Assembly (NCBI GenBank): GCA_937127205.1
Contig: CAKZLS010000404.1
Location: 1 to 16,674 of the forward strand
DNA from: an uncultured Rhodospirillales bacterium
Lineage (GTDB): Bacteria > Pseudomonadota > Alphaproteobacteria > Rhodospirillales > Defluviicoccaceae
Length of the DNA: 16,674 nt
Direction: 5' to 3'
Positions 8,145 through 15,236 of this stretch are shown one piece after another. The stretch's first letter is position 1, and each line of letters begins with the position of its first letter. The notes under the pieces are model-generated. The model searched no databases. It was given only the letters and a program-made list of their open reading frames with translations, and was not told the DNA's origin. Both the position numbers and the translations under genes were made by a program.

Positions 8145-9188
8145 TTACAGCGCAATCGCTTTCTTGCCGGCCCAACGCAGTGAGCCGTTCAGGTCGCCGC
8201 TGGCGAGAAGGTTTCGGAGGTGGGCTGCGCGGCTGAATAGCGCTTGTTCCAGTTTTCCCCCTCTAAGCTGCTCGTCTCGGAATAGGTGGAAAAGCTGCTG
8301 GGCACCCCGCCGCACGTGCCACTGCGGCTGGAAGTCGGGGAGTGCCTTCTCGAGGGCGCTGAAGTCGACCGGACAGGATTGCGGTTGCGCGTCGGTATCG
8401 TCGAAAGGATCGATACGGCAGCGGGGCATGGTGTCGGCGACGATTTCGGCGATATCGCGTAATCGATAATTGTCTTCGTTGCGGCCCACATTGAAGGTGC
8501 GGTTGTGGACCCGTTCGCGCGGCGCTTCGAAGACGGCCGCGAATGCGCGCGAGATGTCCTGCACATGGGCCACCGGGTGCCAAGCCATGGCGCCGGCTTC
8601 AAGGGATAGCCGCCGGTCTGCAAAGACCCGGGCGACGAAGTTGTTGACCGCCACGTCCAATCGCAGACGCGGCGATGCCCCGTAAGCTTGGGCGTTGCGC
8701 AAAAACATGGGACTGAATTTGGGATCGGCCAGCTCGGCAATCCCCTGTTCGGCGCGGGTCTTCGAAATCTCGAAGGGAGTGGAGGGGTTGCAGGGGTGAG
8801 TTTCGTCGACGAGTTCGCCATCCTGAGCCGCATATACGCCACATGAGGATGACAAGATGAACCGCGATACGCCCGCCTCTCTCGCGCACCGAGCCAGTCC
8901 GACCGCGGCCAGGTGATTAATCTCGTTAATAAGCGAGGGGTCGAATGCATCGAGATCTTCGCACGATAGCCCGGCCAGGTGGGCGACCGCGTCAAATCCG
9001 GCCAAATCCCGTGCCTGCACATCGCGAATATCGCGCCGGATGGTCTTGATCTCCGACCGCCGCCGGCCGTATGCGCAACCGCCGAACAATCCGCTGTCCA
9101 GACCCGCGACCTCATGCCCGGCGGATGCCAGCAGGGGAGCCAGAACGCTGCCGATATAGCCCTCGTTTCCAGTGACAAGAATGCGCAA
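8145..9188 (-). CDS. NAD-dependent epimerase/dehydratase, extended SDR (347 aa)
   Basis: A nucleotide-sugar epimerase, reductase or dehydratase of the extended short-chain dehydrogenase type. The TTG at 9188 is chosen as start because GGAG lies 7 bases upstream and the Rossmann strand begins at once (RILVTGNEGYIG, Gly7-Gly10-Gly13). A longer in-frame start at 9302 would add 38 Ala/Arg-rich residues with no family match. Further signs are Asp31 ending the second strand (cofactor ribose binding), HLAG at 70-73, SSSCGVY at 113-119, HPVAHVQDI in the middle and FNVG near the C-terminal third. The usual Tyr-x-x-x-Lys is Phe139-Glu-Ile-Ser-Lys143, so the catalytic Tyr is replaced. It precedes the GT41 gene by 36 bases and may make or alter its donor sugar. 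The product sugar cannot be told from sequence. Confidence 0.87.
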   Translation of the reverse strand: MRILVTGNEGYIGSVLAPLLASAGHEVAGLDSGLFGGCAYGRRRSEIKTIRRDIRDVQARDLAGFDAVAHLAGLSCEDLDAFDPSLINEINHLAAVGLARCAREAGVSRFILSSSCGVYAAQDGELVDETHPCNPSTPFEISKTRAEQGIAELADPKFSPMFLRNAQAYGASPRLRLDVAVNNFVARVFADRRLSLEAGAMAWHPVAHVQDISRAFAAVFEAPRERVHNRTFNVGRNEDNYRLRDIAEIVADTMPRCRIDPFDDTDAQPQSCPVDFSALEKALPDFQPQWHVRRGAQQLFHLFRDEQLRGGKLEQALFSRAAHLRNLLASGDLNGSLRWAGKKAIAL

Positions 9189-9382
9189 TGGTGAACTCCA
9201 AGCCTGTCCTGCCGCCGCGGATCGGCGGTTTCTAGAGCGCCGCAAGGCGGCCCATCGGGTGGCAAATGCGGCCGCCTCCGTCTCGACCGCTATGGCCGCC
9301 ACGTCAGGGTGCGAGGCTATCAGAGAGGACTTAAGAGTTCGTTATCGCGGCTTGGTTGTCACGGAATGGCGTGGGGCACCGT
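9189..9382 (-). promoter_or_regulatory. leader with two GC-rich hairpins between the GT-C and epimerase genes
   Basis: In the minus-strand direction the 194-base spacer contains GCCGC-3 nt-GCGGC (9251-9239) and then CCGCCG-5 nt-CGGCGG (9228-9212), ending about 24 bases before the TTG start. Neither has a T-run. They may attenuate readthrough from the GT-C gene or affect translation; this is inference from the stems alone. Confidence 0.35.
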
Positions 9383-11128
9383 TCAGGTGTTCGGTTCTTT
9401 TGCTTTCCAGACCGACCAATACGGATCGTCGTGAACCAAACGATAGCGATCCCACAGGTACAAGCCGTAGATCTCCACCAGGGCGTCCCGGGTGTCAGGT
9501 TCGATGGCGACCTTGGGCACCATGACCACGGTGGTGTCGCGGAACATGGTTTCGGCCGGGATATGAACGTCCTCATTGAACGTCCGGCCGAAATAAAGGC
9601 CAACTCGGTCGCCCGTCGGCGGCGGGGCCCCCAATAGAACGGGAAACGGGTTGGCAAAATCGAACGTGATGATCCGGTCCTCGTCCAATCCATACTCCCT
9701 GAGAAGATCGACGCCCTTTTCGATGCTGCGTGCATACTCCTGCTGGAAAATGGATTGGCGCGAGACAACGTACTTGCCGATTTTATCGAAACTGTCCTCG
9801 CCGAACCGGTCTATTCCCGCTTTCATTCGGGCGCTGTTGGCGCCATGGGGCCAATCTTCCACATAGAAGTATGATCCGATGTTCTTGTCGCCAGCGACGG
9901 CTTCGGGGCGTGCGGAAGCTGATTTCGTATAGTTGAGAGCAAAAGCCACCGAACTGAAACTCAACAGTTCGGATATCATGATCAGGAAAAGGGCGAACGC
10001 CGAGAACGCAGCCACGCGGGAGCCGGAATCCGTGGCCAGTCTCGGAGAGCGGGCAATTCGTTCACAGCTGATGACGATCAACGCAACGATGGTCGGGATA
10101 TCGGCCGACTGTCCATTGAAAATGAACAGGACAACGCTCGAACCTATAATGAAGAGGCCGAATAATGTGTCCCTGTACTTTCGATCGCTGTAGATAAAAC
10201 AGAGTATCAATGCGGAAAATCCCGCAAGGATAAAGTAGGTGTTTCTCGCGACGGCCTTGATCACAGTGGCCGCGAAAAATCCAAGAGACGAGCGGACTTG
10301 CGAGTGGTGCGCTAGATCGGCGAAGTAGGAGGTATTGATGGACAGAAAAACTTCAAGAAGCGCAGCAATGACGCCGAAAACGACGAAGGCGAGCACGGCG
10401 CGACGACGCCATTCCGCCTCCAAGATTGCCATCAGCACGATGGCGGACATGGCGATGAGCCCGTAGGTAATCTTCGTATAGAACAGGAACGCCATGAGCA
10501 GTGCCGCCACCACGGCGTCGAACACCCACAGTTTTCGCAAAGCGAAAACCGGGGTCAAATACAAGATCAGCAAAACGAGATAGGCCGCCCATCCCATTCT
10601 GTTGTAGATGGAGGCAAATGTGATTTGTACCGGCGTGCTGCCAACCATAAAAGGTGTGGCGACGAGCAAGACCGTGAATACGAATAAGGGAAGGGCAATC
10701 CAGTACCGCAGCCTTGTTGCAAGGATGTAGCCCGCAATGGGAGCGAGGAAGATAACGTAAAGCGCCAAGGACGTTTGCATGGCGGCGCCAACGTGATCGG
10801 TTATCAGCATGGCGAGCGCGGGAAACGCGAAGTTCAGAAAGCCAAGCTGGTTGCGAAAATCGACATGAGGGACATATCCATTCGCCATCCGATAGGCGCC
10901 ATCGACAATGACAAAGGTATCATTAAGCATTACTGAAATGTATGTGGAAGACAGCGATAGTAATATAAAGGAAATAACTGCAGTTATAATAACGAAAATA
11001 ATTGGTAAGCAGATCGCGTTCGTTAATATTATCGAGTTGTGCGCGGTGAGAATTGTTCGTTTTAGGCCCCCGTTCCGATCCTGGACGTTTTGTTCGGTGG
11101 CCGCGCCGGGAGAAGAGTCGGTGAGCAT
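9383..11128 (-). CDS. polytopic membrane protein, probable GT-C type glycosyltransferase (581 aa)
   Basis: An inner-membrane protein with about ten to twelve hydrophobic segments between residues 33 and 390, then a soluble C-terminal domain of about 190 residues, probably periplasmic. The first large loop reads NDTFVIVDGAYRMANGYVPH, with Asp70, Asp76 and PHVDF at 87-91. It resembles the first periplasmic loop of GT-C enzymes (PMT/ArnT/GT39 type), where an Asp is catalytic and a Gly-x-x-Pro-x-x-Asp-Phe motif follows. Such enzymes transfer sugars from polyprenyl-phosphate donors outside the membrane. I cannot place it in a named family, so a non-enzymatic membrane protein remains possible. Codons for residues 25-75 are more AT-rich than the rest. 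The ATG at 11128 has only a weak GGA 8 bases upstream. It is divergent from the sulfotransferase gene and upstream of the epimerase gene. Confidence 0.65.
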   Translation of the reverse strand: MLTDSSPGAATEQNVQDRNGGLKRTILTAHNSIILTNAICLPIIFVIITAVISFILLSLSSTYISVMLNDTFVIVDGAYRMANGYVPHVDFRNQLGFLNFAFPALAMLITDHVGAAMQTSLALYVIFLAPIAGYILATRLRYWIALPLFVFTVLLVATPFMVGSTPVQITFASIYNRMGWAAYLVLLILYLTPVFALRKLWVFDAVVAALLMAFLFYTKITYGLIAMSAIVLMAILEAEWRRRAVLAFVVFGVIAALLEVFLSINTSYFADLAHHSQVRSSLGFFAATVIKAVARNTYFILAGFSALILCFIYSDRKYRDTLFGLFIIGSSVVLFIFNGQSADIPTIVALIVISCERIARSPRLATDSGSRVAAFSAFALFLIMISELLSFSSVAFALNYTKSASARPEAVAGDKNIGSYFYVEDWPHGANSARMKAGIDRFGEDSFDKIGKYVVSRQSIFQQEYARSIEKGVDLLREYGLDEDRIITFDFANPFPVLLGAPPPTGDRVGLYFGRTFNEDVHIPAETMFRDTTVVMVPKVAIEPDTRDALVEIYGLYLWDRYRLVHDDPYWSVWKAKEPNT

Positions 11129-11493
11129 TTTACAAGTCCGTTAGTGTCTTACTTGGCAAAAAGCGGGTGGATCGGAAATACATCAAAGGTCAGCGTGTGT
11201 GATAGAGGTTAAAATGCAACCGAACCTCAAACATTATCGCAGCCCGGGTGGTGCGAATGGGCCAATAATCGCTATCCTCGAATTTTTTCAAAATAATAGC
11301 ATAAAAGTTGCACTATGTGTACGTTTAATGCACGCAATATGCATACGAAGCTCGACACGCTATAGTGCGTAATTCATCTGCGGATGGTCGTGTCGGACCT
11401 GATCCTCGAATACTCAGCACGATGCCGCTTGCAAAAAATAGATGCCCGGCCAAAGGTCGCGCACTGCTTATCGACGTCACTTAAGGAAATTTG
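11129..11493. promoter_or_regulatory. AT-rich divergent control region
   Basis: This 365-base spacer separates the divergent GT-C and sulfotransferase genes and must contain both promoters. Its centre (about 11265-11370) is strikingly AT-rich for this window. It holds an interrupted inverted repeat: GCACTATGTGT at 11310-11320 pairs with ACAC (11355-11358) and ATAGTGC (11362-11368), with a 3-base bulge. TATAGT at 11361-11366 could be a plus-strand -10 element, but no good -35 lies 17 bases upstream. Operator function is a guess. Confidence 0.4.
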
Positions 11494-12555
11494 ATGCCCA
11501 ACTCCGTGTCACCGCTGAGAGCGATGATTCATCGCTCCATACCGAGACACATCAACAATCCCTTTGCGTTGGCGATGCGCATCCTCGCGTCTCGCAACGG
11601 CGAGGCGTTCTATGCCCTGGCGTCGGCGGCGGCACAGGCTGCGGTGACCCCGCTTGATTTGGCATTGAGCCTTCGCGAGAAGCGTATCTGCGAGCGGGCA
11701 TCGCCGCCGGAAAGGCCCATTGTATTCGTCGTTGGCCCGCCGCGGTCCGGCACCACGGTTACCGCGCAGGTTTTGAGCGCGAGCCTTCCGGTGGCCTATT
11801 TCAACAATCTCACGTCCATTTTCCCCCGCTCGCCGATTACCGTGAACAAGATGGTTCGCCGGCCCTTCCGCAATGAGCGCATTTCGTTCCGAAGCTTTTA
11901 CGGAAAGAGCAGCAATTGGTACGGCCCGAACGACGCACTGTATTTCTGGGACCGGTGGTTCGGAAGCGACAGAACAATCATCCCGAGCGCCATTGACGAG
12001 CCGCACCGGACGCAACTCGTGCAGTTTTTCGGCGCGTTTCAAGAGGCCTTTCCGCTGCCGCTGGTGTCCAAGAACAACAACATGAATGCTTACGCTAAAA
12101 TCGTGGCGCCGTTGCTGCCCACTGCCGTTTTCGTGTGCATGCGGCGCAACCCGCTTTACCTCGCACAGGCGCTTCTCAAAAGCCGCCGGGACATTCACGG
12201 GTCCGATGAAACGCCCTACGGGCTTGAGGATCCACAGGTTAAGGGAGCGCAATCCGACAATGCCTACCAGTCTGTTTGTCGGCAGGTTGCGTTTCACCGG
12301 AAGCTCGAAACCGAGCAGTTGCAGGCCATTGGACCCGACAGGTACTGGGTCGTCGACTACGAGCAGTTCTGCAATGATCCTAAGGCGCTGGTGGATCGGG
12401 TCGCAAGCTACATCGCGCCCGAAAAGTCTGTTGCTCGAACCGAGGGGGTGGACCTCAAACCCTTCCCGGTTTCCCAGCAGCAAAAAATCAGTGACAAGGA
12501 CTTTGCGCGACTAACGGCGGAGCTGAAGACGTGGTCGCTGTCCGAGACCAATTAA
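11494..12555 (+). CDS. sulfotransferase family protein (353 aa)
   Basis: Predicted to move a sulfuryl group from PAPS to a hydroxyl or amine of a glycan or other small acceptor. The 5'-phosphosulfate loop is clear: IVFVVGPPRSGTT at residues 76-88, with Lys replaced by Arg as in many bacterial sulfotransferases. A later block, VFVCMRRNPLYLAQALLKS at about 212-230, is in the place of the 3'-phosphate-binding strand-helix. Arg218-Asn-Pro fits, but the Ser usually eight residues after the Arg is Ala, with Ser230 further on. The start is the ATG at 11494, six bases after AAGGA (11483-11487); a TTG directly before it is in frame but closer to that site. No signal peptide, so it is cytosolic. It converges on the flippase-like gene with 20 bases between stops. 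Its substrate is probably part of the local surface glycan, by context. Confidence 0.87.
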   Translation: MPNSVSPLRAMIHRSIPRHINNPFALAMRILASRNGEAFYALASAAAQAAVTPLDLALSLREKRICERASPPERPIVFVVGPPRSGTTVTAQVLSASLPVAYFNNLTSIFPRSPITVNKMVRRPFRNERISFRSFYGKSSNWYGPNDALYFWDRWFGSDRTIIPSAIDEPHRTQLVQFFGAFQEAFPLPLVSKNNNMNAYAKIVAPLLPTAVFVCMRRNPLYLAQALLKSRRDIHGSDETPYGLEDPQVKGAQSDNAYQSVCRQVAFHRKLETEQLQAIGPDRYWVVDYEQFCNDPKALVDRVASYIAPEKSVARTEGVDLKPFPVSQQQKISDKDFARLTAELKTWSLSETN

Positions 12556-12575
12556 AGCGGCGAACGGAGGGGTGA

Positions 12576-13637
12576 TTATTCGTCCTGGATTTGCGAGGCC
12601 ACTCCCGGCCGGTAGAGCCCGGGGATCTGGATGCACAGTCCGCCGACGGCGGCGAATACGGCCAGTACAAGCGTGAAGGCAATGGAAAGAGCGACCGAGG
12701 CCTCGGTTGCTACGCCGACTTTGGCATACAGCAACACGAACGCAATCTCACGAATACCCAATCCGTTCAATGAGATGGGGGCGAGCGTGACAAGGGTAAT
12801 GATGGGCACTGCGACGAAGTGGAAGAATGCAGGGACCTGGATACCCAGGGCGATGGCGAGAAAGTAAATAACCAGATTGGCGCCAATAATCTGGATCAGG
12901 AGCGACAGCCCGAACGCTTTGATGAACATGTTTTTGTTCTTAATGTATTGGCGAAGGAGAACGATCATCTCATTAATCTTGTCGAATATTCGACGCAGCC
13001 GACCGTCACCGAAGTGGGGGGCGGTCAACTCGATGACCGGCCAGCGAATGACCGCATAAGCGGCGATCGCGATCAACAAAAAGATACCGCACGCCACAAC
13101 CAGGCTTGGGTCAAACGAGCCGGCGACAACGAACATGATGACGAGCGCGCTCAGCCCCAGCGCGACCACGGAAAGGAACGCAACGAAACGATCGAACAGG
13201 ACGCCGCCGTATGCCGCCATGCGGCTGCCCAGCCGTGACTTGGTAAGCTCTGCGCGGACGACGTCGCCGCCGACCGTCGATGGAAGGAAGAAATTGAAAC
13301 ACAGTCCGATGTAGATCAAACCGTTATAGTACCAATTGCCGCCGATGGCGGCGTGCGCGCTTTCGATGACCACGCGCCAACGAACCGCCGACAACCATTG
13401 ACCGACGGCAAATGCGAGGCAAGCGCCGACGAACGGGAGCGGATCGATCTGCGCAAACATCGCTATCATTTCGCTTGTGTCGGCCAGAAACAGCAATATG
13501 GCGATAAGGGTGCAACTCACAGCCGCCCGCAGGATGACCGAGAGATAACGGTTCTTTTGTTTTGGTTTGGCGTCGCCTGTGTGGGTCACTTCGGCATCAC
13601 TGGGTTTGGCCGAAGCTCGCGCGGGGCTATCTGCCAA
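12576..13637 (-). CDS. flippase-like LPG_synthase_TM / UPF0104 membrane protein (353 aa)
   Basis: A polytopic inner-membrane protein of the lysylphosphatidylglycerol synthase transmembrane-domain family (PF03706). Its members are often found in polysaccharide and lipid modification loci and have been proposed to move lipids across the membrane. After a polar N-terminus of about 35 residues there are roughly eight hydrophobic segments. Family hallmarks are NFFLPSTVGGDVVRAELTK at about 114-132 and PISLNGLGIREIAFVLLY at about 292-309. There is no C-terminal aminoacyl-transferase domain, so it is not a full MprF. The only in-frame start that gives the whole N-terminus is the TTG at 13637, and no good ribosome binding site precedes it. 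A GTG at codon 17 is an alternative that would lose nothing conserved. It is transcribed alone, convergent with the sulfotransferase gene. Confidence 0.85.
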   Translation of the reverse strand: MADSPARASAKPSDAEVTHTGDAKPKQKNRYLSVILRAAVSCTLIAILLFLADTSEMIAMFAQIDPLPFVGACLAFAVGQWLSAVRWRVVIESAHAAIGGNWYYNGLIYIGLCFNFFLPSTVGGDVVRAELTKSRLGSRMAAYGGVLFDRFVAFLSVVALGLSALVIMFVVAGSFDPSLVVACGIFLLIAIAAYAVIRWPVIELTAPHFGDGRLRRIFDKINEMIVLLRQYIKNKNMFIKAFGLSLLIQIIGANLVIYFLAIALGIQVPAFFHFVAVPIITLVTLAPISLNGLGIREIAFVLLYAKVGVATEASVALSIAFTLVLAVFAAVGGLCIQIPGLYRPGVASQIQDE

Positions 13638-14102
13638 AGGATCACTTTTTCGGCCCCATTATTAAAGGCTTACGCGAAACGAACACAAAATAATGGCACC
13701 CCAAGAATGTTTCATGAAGATGGCAGCGAAGTCCAGCGAAACGGATCCAACGTGAAACGTCGACGCCCCATTGTCTAGACCTTGCAAATTTATTCTTACG
13801 GTGTAAACCCGTCCGGTGGTCCGCATGCGGCGCGCGTGAGTGCTCGCTGTTCAGTGGGGCTCCGTGAGAAAGAAACGCGGTTTGGCGCGAGCAGGGGTGA
13901 AGTTGGCCATTGAAATCGATGATGCTCCGGCCCGCTTTCACCAAAGATCGGCCTTCCATTCCATCGAAGCGTCAATTGTTCGAGATGCGCCATCGCAGCA
14001 CATCAAAGATGGTTCCTGATCGGAGCCTGATTTCGCGCGCCATCCCTGACAAATACCGATAATCGAGCAGCATATGAGAGCTTTAAGAGAGGTCTGCGGG
14101 AC
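13638..14102. other. gene-free region between divergent flippase-like and FkbM genes
   Basis: About 465 bases. The first 160 are moderately AT-rich and probably contain the minus-strand promoter. Further on there is a perfect palindrome CCGCATGCGG at 13821-13830. A 105-codon open frame on the minus strand (13959-13642) is rich in His, Arg, Ser and Cys, has no ribosome binding site and matches nothing I know; I do not call it a gene. The stretch 13840-13990 has coding-like base composition and could be a decayed gene remnant, without firm evidence. AAGAGAGG at 14085-14092 is the ribosome binding site of the FkbM gene. Confidence 0.4.
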
Positions 14103-14909
14103 ATGAACACACAATCAATAAAAACGGCGCTTCTGAAAATTTTCGGGGAAAAATTTACAGCGTATATTCATGCCCTTAGATTTATTTATCTGCACAAGAT
14201 CGCGTACAACCCCGACCCCGAGGTTGTTATCGCGTCAAAAATTCTCAAAGAAGGCGACATTTCCATCGATGTCGGCGCAAACGGCGGCGGGTGGACCCTC
14301 GATTTGCTGGATGGCGCCGGAAAATCCGGCCATGTTTATGCCTTCGAAGCGGATCCTTACTATGCCTTGGCGACAGGTGTTTTCTTCAAGTTTATGGGGG
14401 CCAAGCGGGTCACACTCTTCGACTTTGGCTTGTCCAATAAGACGGAAAGTTTAGCGCTCCGGGTGAAGGAATCCGACGGCAACCGCAGCACCGGCGGTTC
14501 ATTCATCGATAAGGCTGCGGATCTCAAGGATGAGGGCGTCGCAGTGGTCGAGTTGAAAGTGCTCGACTCTCTTGTGAAAGACTACCCCGATTTGCTTCGA
14601 ACAGCCGTCATCAAGTGTGATGTCGAGGGGTTCGAGCTGTTTGTGTTTCAGGGAGCGATCGAGACCATTGAGAAGGCCAGACCGTTTGTCATTCTAGAAG
14701 TCGGTCACTATGAGAAGCAGGGGTATTCCAACGAGATCCTGTTCGATCTCTTCAAGCAACGAGGGTATCAGGCTTTCGCGCTGATCGCGGAAAGAAAATT
14801 GGCGCCGCTCGGCGACGATCTGCAGCATCCCAATGCGATCAGTGTGAACCGGATCCTGGCACCATCGGAAAAAATCGATGCGATCGCAGAGTTTATCCAG
14901 CCTTCGTGA
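14103..14909 (+). CDS. FkbM family SAM-dependent methyltransferase (268 aa)
   Basis: Predicted to methylate a hydroxyl of a sugar or other metabolite using S-adenosylmethionine. The class I fold is visible: motif I SIDVGANGGGWTL at residues 54-66, the acidic end of strand 2 at Phe-Glu82-Ala-Asp, and the FkbM signature IKCDVEGFEL at 170-179, followed by GAIETIEKARPFVILEVG at 184-201. The length is usual for the family. It is cytosolic, with no signal peptide. AAGAGAGG ends 10 bases before the ATG. The first 50 codons are more AT-rich than the rest, as is the upstream region, which may reflect transfer or a regulatory leader. FkbM enzymes are common in O-antigen and capsule loci, where they O-methylate sugars. 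The polymerase-like gene downstream, after 327 bases, agrees with that use. Confidence 0.9.
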   Translation: MNTQSIKTALLKIFGEKFTAYIHALRFIYLHKIAYNPDPEVVIASKILKEGDISIDVGANGGGWTLDLLDGAGKSGHVYAFEADPYYALATGVFFKFMGAKRVTLFDFGLSNKTESLALRVKESDGNRSTGGSFIDKAADLKDEGVAVVELKVLDSLVKDYPDLLRTAVIKCDVEGFELFVFQGAIETIEKARPFVILEVGHYEKQGYSNEILFDLFKQRGYQAFALIAERKLAPLGDDLQHPNAISVNRILAPSEKIDAIAEFIQPS

Positions 14910-15236
14910 CTCATCCGCCTTTTGGCCGCCTTCATTTGTCCACATATTCGAAGATGTGTCGCTTCGGTAGCGATTCGCGCTCGGCAGTTATTGGATCCGA
15001 GAAGGACGAGACCGCGAACATATGGCCCGCACCCGCGCTTGTTAATCACCGTCTTTCACGGTGACGGGTCGTGTGGCGGGCTTGTACCATAGTCATTCTC
15101 AAGGTATAAACGAGGCGGTAGTTACAGTGTGGAGCCGGGCTACACGTCGTTCCTAAAATGTATTTTGCCGAAAAAGATGTAAAACGACTAAGCTTTTCTT
15201 GTCGTCACGCACCGCTTCGATGAAAAAGGTAACACA
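14910..15236 (+). promoter_or_regulatory. structured AT-rich leader of the polymerase-like gene
   Basis: A 327-base gap without a gene. It contains a near-palindrome of 18 bases, CACATATTCGAAGATGTG (14941-14958), one mismatch; a small CGCT/AGCG stem at 14960-14972; and a nested inverted repeat at 15025-15081: GCCCGC with GCGGGC, ACCCG with CGGGT, and TCACCGT with ACGGTGA around a 5-base loop. No T-run follows the last, so it is not a standard intrinsic terminator. Nearer the start codon, GTCGTT and AACGAC flank an AT-rich stretch (about 15148-15190). The region probably holds the terminator of the FkbM gene, the promoter of the next gene, or both. Confidence 0.4.

Noticed and set aside
8189..9265. 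Second minus-strand open frame of 358 codons overlapping the epimerase
   Set aside because: Its Pro/Ser/Arg-rich translation has no family feature, while the other frame has a full SDR signature and a ribosome binding site.
11442..11657. Plus-strand open frame of 71 codons at the sulfotransferase start
   Set aside because: It overlaps the better-supported sulfotransferase start in another frame and has no ribosome binding site or motif.
11509..12483. Minus-strand open frame of 324 codons
   Set aside because: It is antisense to the sulfotransferase, whose P-loop and ribosome binding site are clear.
13642..13959. Minus-strand open frame of 105 codons upstream of the flippase-like gene
   Set aside because: No ribosome binding site, composition rich in His, Arg, Ser and Cys, and no recognised similarity. 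Left as intergenic, though a decayed gene cannot be excluded.
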